Part shown: positions 1 to 8,297 of the stretch, in pieces
Numbering within the stretch: position 1 is the first letter of the stretch
Layout of the letters: every line of letters starts with the position of its first letter
Assembly: GCA_000697335.1 (NCBI GenBank)
Contig: JNEM01010558.1
Coordinates: 1 to 11,219 of the forward strand
Length of the DNA stretch: 11,219 nt
Direction: 5' to 3'
From: Conidiobolus incongruus B7586
Lineage: Eukaryota; Entomophthoromycota; Entomophthoromycetes; Entomophthorales; Conidiobolaceae
Notes under the pieces: model-generated
Database searches by the model: none
The model's input: the letters and a program-made list of their open reading frames with translations, nothing else
What the model was told of the DNA's origin: nothing
Position numbers and translations under genes: made by a program

Positions 1-70
1 AATAATAAATAAATATATTTAGATATATTTAATAAACTATTAGTAAAAATATTAACTATTAATATTTAAT

Positions 71-99
71 TAAGATAAGTTATAAATCTGTGGGTTTTT
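71..99 (+). repeat. Degenerate dispersed repeat fragment, copy A
   Basis: A 29-base stretch that recurs inverted at 1232-1260 with 26 of 29 positions identical. All three differences are transitions. The core AGTTATAAAT followed by a GTGGG-type motif is unusually rich in G for this flank, so the match is better than expected from AT bias alone. It is probably a relic of a repeat family; the element type is unknown. Confidence 0.45.
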
Positions 100-1231
100 G
101 AGATAAAAGGATATATTTAACAATATATAACTATATCTTTTTTCTCTTTTTATTATTATTTTATATAATATTTTATAAATATACTAAATTCTTTTTATTA
201 GTATTATGATACTTAAATCCCTTTTTAAAAAAATTCACTTATATATTAATTAACTTTATAAAAAAATAAATCAACTTATGATATTATTAGATTTACTAGT
301 GTTAATTAATTTATTATAGTTAAAGCTATTAAAAATAATAATAAAAACACATTTAGATTTAAACTTAAGTGTATTAAGATTATAAATAAATTGATAAGAA
401 GTATATTTATAAGTTAATTAATACAAACAAATATAATATTATTATAGAAATAAAATAACAATTATAAAATTATATAAGAGTATTAGTTAATATTAATACT
501 ATTATATATATATTATATTAATATAAATACTATTTATATTTCAAGAAAAAACACCTTTAATTAAAAAAATCCCATTATAAAATTAAGTAAGAATTTAAAA
601 ATCACTATTAATATTAAATTAAAACTAATTAGAATAAAGTTATTTAATAAAACAGAAATATATTTTATTAGATTTAATAAAAAAGTTAAATACTTTAAAA
701 AAGATATATAATTATTTTATGACTATTATGTTAATTTTACCTAAAAAAATAATAATAAGTTAATTATTATTTAAAGATATATATTGTTTTTAAATGTAAA
801 GTATCTTGATAAAGTTAATAGGGGAATTAATATTAAAATATATTAAAGTATTTTAAATAATAAATTAAAAAACCATTAAATAATATAAGTTAAATAAATC
901 TAATATTATTTTCCAGTAAGATAATATTTTTTATTATATTATAACTTTTATTATTAAATAATTTAAAAATAACAAGATAATAATTATATAGTAACTTTTT
1001 TAATTTTTTAACTTTAATTTAATTAAATATTTTTAGGATTAATTAAAAAAAAATTATCAAAGTTTACCCCTAAACAAAAAATTCAAATCAACTTTAAAAA
1101 TATATTTAAAGAATATAAAACAAGATTAACTTTTTTTAGTATAAAAAGTTAATTGATTTTATACCCTATAAACTTAAAAAAATGAAAAAAGTTAAAGGTA
1201 AATATATTAAGTTTTAATTTTTTTTATTACT

Positions 1232-1260
1232 AAAAACCTACAAATTTATAACTCATCTTA
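1232..1260 (-). repeat. Degenerate dispersed repeat fragment, copy B (inverted relative to 71-99)
   Basis: The reverse complement matches 71-99 at 26 of 29 bases. Read in the direction of copy A, copy B has T and A where copy A has C (88) and G (92), and G where copy A has A (77). All three are transitions, as expected if the copies decayed by C:G to T:A change. On the plus strand, TTATAACTCA followed by a TAGGT element recurs at 1421-1443, which suggests a third partial copy. Confidence 0.45.
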
Positions 1261-1420
1261 GGTAAAATTTAAGGGTTTATATTTTAACCAATTATTAACT
1301 AAATACTATCATTTAATGATATATATTATTTATAATTATAATAGATTTTAATTATTTAATTTAAGTTTATTTCATTAAATATTAATTAAGTTATTAGTAA
1401 AAATATAAGTGTTTTTGATT

Positions 1421-1443
1421 TTATAACTCACTTTTTTAGGTTA
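1421..1443 (-). repeat. Possible third fragment of the same repeat (copy C)
   Basis: TTATAACTCA is identical at 1246-1255 and 1421-1430. In both places a T-rich spacer and TAGGT follow, with two to three extra T here. It has the same orientation as copy B. The similarity is short and the region is AT-biased, so membership in the family is tentative. Confidence 0.25.
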
Positions 1444-1872
1444 ATATATAAATATATATAATTTGAAAATATTAATTTTTTTATATTTTTTAATACCAAT
1501 AATATATTTAATTAATTAGAAATTAAGAAATTTTTTATTTTTTTATTTTAACTAATAATAAAATAATTTAACCTTATTATAAAATTACTTAATATTAAAA
1601 TCATTAACTTTTTATTTTATAAATCTAATTGAATAAAATCTAAACTCATTTTAAATATTAAAAATTTTAAAATTTTCATAATATTCCTTTAGCTTAATGT
1701 TATATAAAATAATATTAATAATAAAGTTATTATGATTTTTAATAGATAAAAAAAAATTGAATATTTTAACTTTCAAAACTAAATAATTGAATAATTTATT
1801 AATATATATTGGAAAAATTGAAATTAATAAATTAAAAGAGAAGATTAATTTAATCCTGTTATAATGAATCAA

Positions 1873-1889
1873 GCCGCTATCTGAGCGGC
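1873..1889. other. Isolated GC-rich hairpin in AT-rich DNA
   Basis: GCCGCT at 1873-1878 and AGCGGC at 1884-1889 form a perfect 6-bp stem, five of the six pairs G:C, around the 5-base loop ATCTG. The surrounding two kilobases contain almost no GC-rich hexamer, so two complementary copies five bases apart stand out. It could be the stem of a decayed structured RNA, a protein-binding palindrome, or a remnant of foreign or repeat DNA. No T-run terminator follows it directly and no RNA family is recognised. Confidence 0.5.
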
Positions 1890-2370
1890 CATAATGTTTC
1901 GTATTAACACTATACTACAAAAGCTTAAATAACTGAAGCTATTATTATACTGGATTACTTATAACAATAAATTTTTAACTATTTTCTCTTAAAACATACC
2001 TAATATTATATTTCATTGATTTCAATTTCCCAATCAAACTATATTATAAATCAACTTTCCTTTAATTTTATATATATTTCATTTTTTTAAACTTTAATTT
2101 ATAATTTAATAATATAAAATTATCTGTGAATTTTATAGTATAAATTTTTTTTAATATTATAATTTATCCAAATAAATAATGAAATTAAAATTATATTAAT
2201 TAATTTTAATATATTTAAAGCTATTTTATATCAATAAAAAATTGGTTTTAAATTATTATTATTGTTTTAACTTTTAAAAACTTAATATTAATAAATTATT
2301 TATTTGTTATAGTAAAAATTTCCTAATAGTAATTAACCTGAATTAATAAATAATTTTAAGTTATTTTTTT
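1890..2370. other. Gene-free AT-rich DNA
   Basis: Very AT-rich, with no usable open frame on either strand. The first ~80 bases after the hairpin keep slightly more G and C than the rest. Nothing else is recognisable. Confidence 0.65.
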
Positions 2371-4900
2371 AGTTTGGATCCTTATTAAGTATTGTTGGTT
2401 TCTTTCAAATTAACAAGTTATAGAATTTTCAAATTGGTATTAGATATTGATAAATTTCAAACATATATTATGATATTATAAAAATAATTTTATATATTCT
2501 GATATTATAATGTTAAATGGTATCAATTTAAAGAGATTTGAATCTGTATTAATATAAAATTATTTTTGACAAATATTGAATATTTTCTTTGGATAAATTG
2601 ACTAATTAATAGTTAGAATCAATATAAGTTTATATCATTTTTGAACCAGCTTATAAAAATATAATTAATTGTAAATAGTTGATAATAATTAATTTATATA
2701 AAAAAATCTGTAAAATATACTTATAATGCAGTGATAATTATAATTAAAAAGATAATGTTTTGATAATGACTATTTATTAGTATATAAGTTATGATAAATA
2801 AATTAACTTGATTTGAATATATATATATATATATCTTAGGATAAATATTGAATTTATTATATTAAAAAATTATTAAAATCTGATTAATTATTGATTTTAT
2901 ATTTTCTAATTGAAAATATAACCTCAATAAATAATTTATCATTTTGTATTAAATATGCATTATTTGGTTAATTCTTTAAATATTCTGTTTTTTTTTTCAT
3001 TTTAAGCTAGAATTAAAGTATTAAATATATATAGTTGACTACAGTTTTTTCCCTTTAAATTAATCTATTATATCGAAATATCACACTTTAGAATTTTTCA
3101 GAAAGAGATTTAGAGTTATTGCATGAATTCCAAATATTAAAAAACTAGAAAAGTCTTAAAAACCAAAGATAAACAAAAATGTAAAAATATGAACAGATTT
3201 TTCTTTATTCACGATCTTGGCATAGATTCATATAAAATTTCTTTTATTTTATTATTATATAGTTTATAACAATTAAATCTTTCTAAAGTTATAACTAAAT
3301 TTTGGATTATTTTTACCCTATAAAATATCTGAAAATCCAACCCATATCCAGATGATCCATCACCACACATAATTATCTCAATGACCAATACCATATAACC
3401 AAAAACAAGGTGATTAATATAATAATTCAGGTTAAAATAGTTATCACAGAGTGAGTACTAATTCATTAAGGTTTACACATGTGACAAAATTTTTCAATAT
3501 GACAATTCTAATAATTGGTCATTAACTTTTATAATTCAAGATCAAAATGATGATATCCTCTTAATCGTCTAGTCAATTACCATTTAGTAAAGAAAACAAT
3601 TTTAAAATATTAAAAGATTAATTATTAGTGATAAAAAAATTTAAATTGAATTTTATTTAATTTAATTCTTTATAAATGACTAGTAAATAGTGAAATTCTT
3701 ATTGAGATTGGTTTAAGATGATTTCATTAGTAAGTACGGAATTTGTTAATTTTACTAGTTTTAATTATTTTTATATATTGATAAGAATTATAAAAAGATC
3801 AGTATAGTAGTCTTTTCAAGTCATAAAATTGAGTAATAAATATAAGGAAACAATATATTAGATAATATTGATGATCGATTTTTTTTCATTTCACAAAATT
3901 AACTATATTTATAATAAATTGTGGCTTATCAATTCATTTGATTTTAATAAATAATTTTATATTAAATAATTTTTTAAAATAATTAGAACCTCCTAAAATT
4001 AATATGAAATTAGACTTCAATAAATAAATCAATCTTTTGAAATCACAGTGAGTTTATTGATATATTATAAACATTAGCAATTTTTTAATAAAACAACTAA
4101 TTGATGAAAATGTATTTTGTTGATATAGTTAAAAATTGAAGCTAATGTTAAATTTGAAAAATTCAAGTTAATTGGTTCCAAATAGGTTATATTCAGGGTT
4201 TATTCTTAATAACAGTATTGATATTGAGTTTTTGGAATTAACACGAAATGGGTAAAATCTTTATTATACTACTGTTTGATTGCAAAACAAGTCCAGCAAA
4301 TTAATTTTAAATTTAAATAATTCATCATTGGCTATTAATTTAAACGAAGAATTATTTAAATGTAAAAGTTATATGAATTAAATTTTAAGTTGGGATTTTA
4401 TGGTTAATTAATGATTATAAATATTGATATTATAGTGAAAAAATTATTTAGAATGAAAACAAAGTATCACAAATATCACCTACATGCAAATTATTTTTTT
4501 CTAAAGTAATATTCGTATAATAAATATTTTTTATAGGTTAAAGAACTAGATTTAATGTATCACAATCGCTGGCTAATTATAACTATGGACTATGCACAAT
4601 AATCCTGAAAATCAACAAAATCCTTGGATAAAAATAAAATGTATTAAATCTTTCTGATCAGTTTATTGGAGTTTGATATTAATTTGTTGAGTTGACCTTG
4701 CATTATATTGAATTTTGGATGTATAATAAAAAAACAATAAAATTCCTTAATAAGATTAACTCATTTCAACTTTATATTGATTTTTTAATAGAAAACGAGC
4801 ATCTTATACTTTATAACTAGTTTAATATTTTTACGAAAATCAAATATTTGAATTAAGTCAATGAGCAGTGTAACAAGCAACCTCTAATTCAATTAAATCA
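2371..4900. other. Intermediate-composition intergenic region upstream of the gene
   Basis: About one fifth of the bases are G or C, clearly more than in the outer flank. On the plus strand G mostly exceeds C, often about two to one in the lines I counted. The exception is a patch near 3200-3600, where C exceeds G. The only notable open frame is 61 codons on the minus strand (3209-3394, with a Cys-Gly-Asp-Gly-Ser-rich start); it matches nothing I know. No tRNA B-box or repeat family is visible. This could be distal regulatory DNA, an unannotated noncoding transcript on the minus strand, or eroded old genes. Confidence 0.55.
2817..2834. repeat. (AT)9 microsatellite
   Basis: Nine uninterrupted TA/AT dinucleotide units, ended by C at 2835. 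A simple repeat of the kind expected in AT-rich intergenic DNA, with no implied function. Confidence 0.85.
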
Positions 4901-4907
4901 TATCATT

Positions 4908-5033
4908 TGATTGGCGTGATTGGATAGAGTGGTTGTAACCTATTAATTGAATTAATGGTGTTGGAAAAATTATTTGGTTTGATTGGATAAAGCTTTAATT
5001 AAAATCAGTGATTCTGTCTTGCTCTGTGATTGG
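4908..5033 (-). promoter_or_regulatory. Cluster of four CCAAT boxes (putative HAP/NF-Y sites)
   Basis: TGATTGG, which is CCAATCA on the minus strand, occurs four times in 126 bases: 4908-4914, 4917-4923, 4980-4986 and 5027-5033. All are in the same orientation. The last reads AGCCAATCA, a full match to the NF-Y consensus. The two middle copies also share the next bases (GGATA then G or A, AG). CCAAT is the site of the Hap2/3/5 (NF-Y, CBF, Php) heterotrimer, which works in either orientation. The cluster ends 107 bases before the TATA box at 5140, a sensible place for an activator. That it regulates the RNA-binding protein gene is inference from position. Confidence 0.55.
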
Positions 5034-5139
5034 CTAGATTTCGGTTCCATTATGAATTTATTAATATCATTCGATTAGATTTAAGTGATGAGGAATTTTT
5101 GGGATAAAATCAATCGTGGCTAATATGTGAGATAATAGG

Positions 5140-5147
5140 TATAAATA
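5140..5147 (+). promoter_or_regulatory. TATA box of the Whi3/Scw1-like gene
   Basis: TATAAATA fits the TATAWAWR consensus exactly. A CT-rich block follows at 5148-5160, the kind of pyrimidine tract that often marks fungal transcription starts. TATA-like words are common in AT-rich DNA. This one is favoured because the plus strand turns C-rich and loses all ATG triplets just here, and CCAAT boxes lie upstream. The start of transcription is expected some 25-80 bases downstream and cannot be fixed from sequence. Confidence 0.5.
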
Positions 5148-5164
5148 CTCCCTTTCCCTCAGGT

Positions 5165-5924
5165 TGCAGCCCAATTCTCTCCATTTCATTTCCATAGCTC
5201 TCATATACTTCCTCTTAATTTTTTATCTTCATAGAGTTGATTGCAAGTCATCAACCATATCATCATTATATCAGCATTTAGAAACTGTACTCATTTCATT
5301 TGGCATACTAATCATACTATTGTTGATCCCCTTTCCTCAGTATACTTTACTATTAGTTTGAAACATTATAAAATTTCTCTATTTTCAGTTGGAAGATCTT
5401 TTCGGGATATTATACGCTTAGCTCAATCTAATCTTCAACGGAAATCTTTTTGTATATAATCCTTGCATTAATTGGTCATTTTCATTTCTTTCATATCATC
5501 TGCTCTGCCCAATCATTTTAATTACCCCACAAGATTTCAATCTTCTTAATTTCCTCTCGCTTCCAATTGGATTGAATTTCAACCGACGACAATCAATCCA
5601 ACTCCGAACATATTTCATATACCATTAATCGTTGCTCTTCGTAAACTTCTAACCGATTTAATTTCCTACCTCCTGGCCTTCTCATTGGTCTAATCTGAGC
5701 CCATTAATCCTCCGTTTAGACTTAACCTAATTTGCCCTACCTTGTTGACGAAATATAAGAGCGTCAACTCTGTGATATATCTTTGTTTATTTTATTCTCC
5801 ACAATCTTAACTCATATATCTTATTATTATCTGAACCCCTCTGGGACTTCATTTAATTCATACTTCATTTCTATTTATTACTAGCCCTGTTACTCCATAT
5901 TTATCTTCTACAATACACTAGATC
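5165..5924 (+). promoter_or_regulatory. Long ATG-free, pyrimidine-rich 5' leader (5' UTR)
   Basis: The proposed leader is about 750 bases long. From 5128 to 5924 there is no ATG on the plus strand, although TGA, of identical base content, occurs about eight times and CAT about thirty times. The last ATG before the gene (5125-5127) is followed at once by TGA and lies upstream of the TATA box. The leader is rich in C and T with repeated TCATTTC- and CATAT-type words. It matches a scanned 5' UTR kept free of upstream starts. The start at 5165 is an estimate. A small intron inside cannot be excluded: GTATAC at 5340 to TTTTCAG at 5389 is possible, but it has no good branch site. Confidence 0.55.
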
Positions 5925-7319
5925 ATGTTTAACTCAACATCCAATCAAGAGGAAGTATCCACTATCTTTATGGTAGGTTTCCCAAAAGATTTTACTGAAA
6001 GAGAGCTTCAGAATATGTTTTTGTTTGCTCCTGGCTTTGAGGGTTCTTCTCTCAAAACCACTGATAACTTGTCTCAATATGATCTCATCAATCATGGTTC
6101 TGATTCTTCCATTTTAAACCCTTCTTCAAAGGGCCTTTTGGTTGGCTTTGCCAAATTTTCCAATCGCAGATACGCCCTTCAAGCTGTACAAGTTTTGAAC
6201 GGAAAGTCCATCGATATGGAAAAGCAATCACTTTTAAAGGTTGATATGGCCAAGAAGAATTTATCGGTCCGCAAACCCTCATTCTTATCTTCTGTTCCAA
6301 ATTCTAAAGATTCTCTGATCAACCGCTCTTTTACCTCTAGTGGACTTAGCTCTGATCTCACCTCCACCTCTTCCAATGAAACTTTATCATCACCCTCAAT
6401 CTATCCATGGGCATCTATGATTGATAACTTAATTGATGGAGGTGAACAAAGCGAGTCTGATAAAAACAGCGATTGGGAAGGCCCTTGGGCTATGGACGGG
6501 TCACCTCCTTCTTCCATGTTACCTCAAGTAGAGCTCTTTGGCGCATTTTCCTCTGCTAACAAGTTTGGCTCTGACTCTCTTTTCTACCAGTCTGGCCAAA
6601 CTTACAACGATCGTGTCAAGCAATCTTTTGCTGATATTGCCTGCTCACCTTTCCCTATCGGAACAACTCCTTCCGACTCTCTTACTGAAAGTTCCTTATC
6701 TACTTTTGCTCCTTTTGCTCCCCATCACTCAAGCTCTCTTAACGAATCCTTAACTATCAATTCTTCTTTCAAAGAAAAGACCGCTTTGTATAAAAACATT
6801 CCTAATTTAGCAGATCAGAATCCTCCTTGTAACACTTTATATGTAGGCAACTTGCCTCCTACTGTTATCGAAGATGAGCTCAAGAAGCTTTTCGGAGAAT
6901 GCGTGGGCTACAAGCGTCTTTGTGTCAGATATAAAGGTGGTGCTAATCCTCGCAACGGACCTATGTGCTTTGTTGAATTTGAATCTGAAGATTGTGCCAC
7001 TAACGCTATGAATCAATTAAACGGACACTTCCTTTCTAACTCTGAGAAAGGTGGTATCCGTCTTAGCTATTCTAAGAATCCTCTAGGTGTGCGTCGTCAG
7101 ATCCCAATCACTGCACCAATCACCAAGCCCGTGACACCGCAAGCTTTTCTTTCATCCTCCTGCACAACCCGTGGTACCTCCGCAAATCCACTGGCTCGTT
7201 CAGGTAATTCAGACTCCCATCCTATTCCCATTGGTTCCAGCTTCAGCGGAATGCCATCTATGATGGGCGGCAGCAACAGCTTCATGTCAACCGATTTCAA
7301 AATTTCTAATTGGATATGA
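5925..7319 (+). CDS. Whi3/Scw1-family RNA-binding protein with two RRMs
   Basis: A 464-residue protein, probably a cytoplasmic mRNA-binding regulator. RRM1 spans about residues 13-116, with RNP2 IFMVGF (14-19), an RNP1-like VGFAKF (73-78) and a long loop near 46-70. A Ser-rich, probably disordered linker follows (about 117-285), with S/T-P sites at S156, S193, S241 and T248. RRM2 spans about 303-385, with RNP2 LYVGNL (305-310), RNP1 GPMCFVEF (345-352) and then the family hallmark [15 protein letters not shown] (376-390). In the family, budding yeast Whi3 holds back the G1 cyclin CLN3 mRNA and fission yeast Scw1 affects cell wall and septation. The role here is inferred. The start is the first ATG after an in-frame TAG at 5919-5921, with A at -3. 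It has only a short N-terminus, no poly-Q and no intron, and is shorter than Whi3. RRM2 carries a small extra loop (about 337-344). The family call is secure; the exact role is not. Confidence 0.93.
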   Translation: MFNSTSNQEEVSTIFMVGFPKDFTERELQNMFLFAPGFEGSSLKTTDNLSQYDLINHGSDSSILNPSSKGLLVGFAKFSNRRYALQAVQVLNGKSIDMEKQSLLKVDMAKKNLSVRKPSFLSSVPNSKDSLINRSFTSSGLSSDLTSTSSNETLSSPSIYPWASMIDNLIDGGEQSESDKNSDWEGPWAMDGSPPSSMLPQVELFGAFSSANKFGSDSLFYQSGQTYNDRVKQSFADIACSPFPIGTTPSDSLTESSLSTFAPFAPHHSSSLNESLTINSSFKEKTALYKNIPNLADQNPPCNTLYVGNLPPTVIEDELKKLFGECVGYKRLCVRYKGGANPRNGPMCFVEFESEDCATNAMNQLNGHFLSNSEKGGIRLSYSKNPLGVRRQIPITAPITKPVTPQAFLSSSCTTRGTSANPLARSGNSDSHPIPIGSSFSGMPSMMGGSNSFMSTDFKISNWI

Positions 7320-7805
7320 TTCGTTTGGCAAGTGCGTTTCCAGGTTCCATTACGCTTAGACATCTCCATCACCTATCCACCGCCAATTATCCGTAAAATT
7401 TTTCACAATTCTACTGGCTTCAAAATCAACTGGTATTATTTTGATTGATTTAATGCCAAATTTAATTATTCAACTTAACCTCTTTCCATTCAATAGCACC
7501 CCATCAACTAATTAATTTACACCATTTTCACCTATAACATCCATTATGCCTTGATTTAATTTACCAAGAGAGCGACGTATGAAATCCTGACAGTTCAGAA
7601 TTCTCTGGTGATTTCATACTTGCTCTCAACCCCTGCTTAAATTGAAATAACTATATTATGTTATTGACCCCTTTTATTTTAAATTTACAACTATATTTAT
7701 TAACGTATACAATATTATATTACATCACTACCCACTAACTATCTCCTTTAAATTCCTTTCAAAATTTACACTTTGTTTAAAGCTTACCTCAGTTTCAACT
7801 CCCCT
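7320..7805 (+). other. Probable 3' UTR, C-rich and G-poor
   Basis: After the TGA stop the plus strand keeps the C-over-G bias of the leader until about 7805, where the DNA becomes plain AT-rich. This suggests the mRNA runs through the region. The frame of the gene stays open for 42 codons after the stop, to a TGA at 7446-7448, without known motifs. An imperfect stem-loop lies at 7568-7627. No downstream gene begins here. The 3' end is an estimate; AATAAA at 7898-7903, with TATATT-type words before it, is one possible processing signal. Confidence 0.45.
7568..7627 (+). promoter_or_regulatory. Long imperfect stem-loop in the 3' UTR
   Basis: GAGAGC (7568-7573) pairs with GCTCTC (7622-7627). GTATGAAATC (7577-7586) pairs with GATTTCATAC (7610-7619). 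This gives 16 base pairs interrupted by a 3x2 internal loop. Within the 23-base apical region, CTGA (7587-7590) can pair with TCAG (7595-7598) around CAGT. The arms contain seven G:C pairs, so AT bias alone does not explain them. It lies about 250 bases after the stop codon, inside the proposed 3' UTR. It could be an mRNA stability, localisation or protein-binding element, or a small inverted-repeat insertion. No known RNA family is recognised. Confidence 0.6.
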
Positions 7806-7813
7806 AATTATTA

Positions 7814-7851
7814 TTGATATTTGAATATAATATCAAAAATATATTTGATAT
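7814..7851. repeat. Overlapping, mutually exclusive inverted repeats past the 3' UTR
   Basis: TTGATATT (7814-7821) pairs with AATATCAA (7829-7836). The overlapping ATATCAAA (7830-7837) can instead pair with TTTGATAT (7844-7851). The middle arm can thus fold with either neighbour. It sits where the C-rich transcript signature ends, so a role in 3' end formation is possible, but AT-rich DNA makes such pairs readily. Confidence 0.3.
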
Positions 7852-8276
7852 GTTTTTTATCAAATTTTTTAATACACAATATATTATAATATATTTAAAT
7901 AAAACAATTATATATTATATATCTTTTATTTATTTTAATGATACTTTTAAGATATTGTTCTAATGCTTTTGAACAATTAAAAGATGATTATTTGTATTAT
8001 GATGATCATGTCATATCGAGTTTTTAATAGTGTTAAAAGCATATAAATCCTTTATAAAAAATCCAAAAAAAATAATAGGTCATAATAAAGAGTGACAATA
8101 TCTATTTATGGATTAAAATACCAAGTTGAATTTTTAATTTAATTTTCCCTATTAATCCTTTGAAAAATTAATTTTATTTTTTAATAAAAATTTTATTTAC
8201 GGAATATTTTATTTTCCTATATTTCCCTAAAACTTTATTTTATTCTAATTATTAAATAATTTATTTTAGTTTTTTG

Positions 8277-8297
8277 TTTTTTTTTTTAAAAAAAAAA
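8277..8297. repeat. T11A10 homopolymer tract
   Basis: Eleven T (8277-8287) directly followed by ten A (8288-8297), a perfect palindrome of homopolymers. Poly(dA:dT) tracts resist nucleosome wrapping and often mark nucleosome-depleted DNA in fungi. Whether this one acts so, or is only a slippage product, cannot be told. Confidence 0.85.

Larger units (their letters stand above)
1..1872. other. Gene-free, extremely AT-rich flank (left)
   Basis: By eye about one base in ten is G or C, with long A/T runs and many TA steps. Stops occur in every frame at short intervals. The longest open frame, on the minus strand at 1651-1872, is a low-complexity string of Ile, Asn, Lys, Phe and Leu of the kind random AT-rich DNA gives. 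No tRNA-like, rRNA-like or transposase-like sequence is recognisable. A few repeat fragments are listed separately. The composition would fit old repeats eroded by C-to-T mutation (RIP-like or methylation-linked), but that is inference. Confidence 0.7.

Noticed and set aside
1125-1153. 11-bp perfect inverted repeat with a 7-base loop
   Set aside because: Almost all A:T pairs. Several such hairpins are expected by chance in 11 kb of this composition.
1651-1872. 73-codon minus-strand frame
   Set aside because: Low-complexity Ile/Asn/Lys/Phe string in the AT desert, with no sign of selection for coding.
1884-1975. Possible eroded 5S rRNA-like sequence, suggested by CGGCCATA followed by AACAC and GAAGC
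   Set aside because: Tried against 5S sequences from memory, agreement beyond the first 8 bases was near chance. No paired 3' end restores the terminal stem.
5340-5389. Candidate 50-base leader intron, GTATAC to TTTTCAG
   Set aside because: The donor is weak and no CTAAC/CTGAC-type branch site is present, so it is only mentioned as a possibility in the leader entry.
5164-5459. Two overlapping open frames in the leader, of 65 and 72 codons (5164-5361 and 5241-5459)
   Set aside because: Both would have to start at TTG. There is no ATG in either, and the region looks like a 5' UTR with ATG depletion.
6088-6753. Open frames on either strand inside the RNA-binding protein gene
   Set aside because: They are shadows of the main reading frame, with no domain or start context of their own.
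7097-7372. 91-codon minus-strand frame overlapping the end of the gene
   Set aside because: It is largely antisense to the conserved coding region and has no recognisable motif. The main gene explains the openness.
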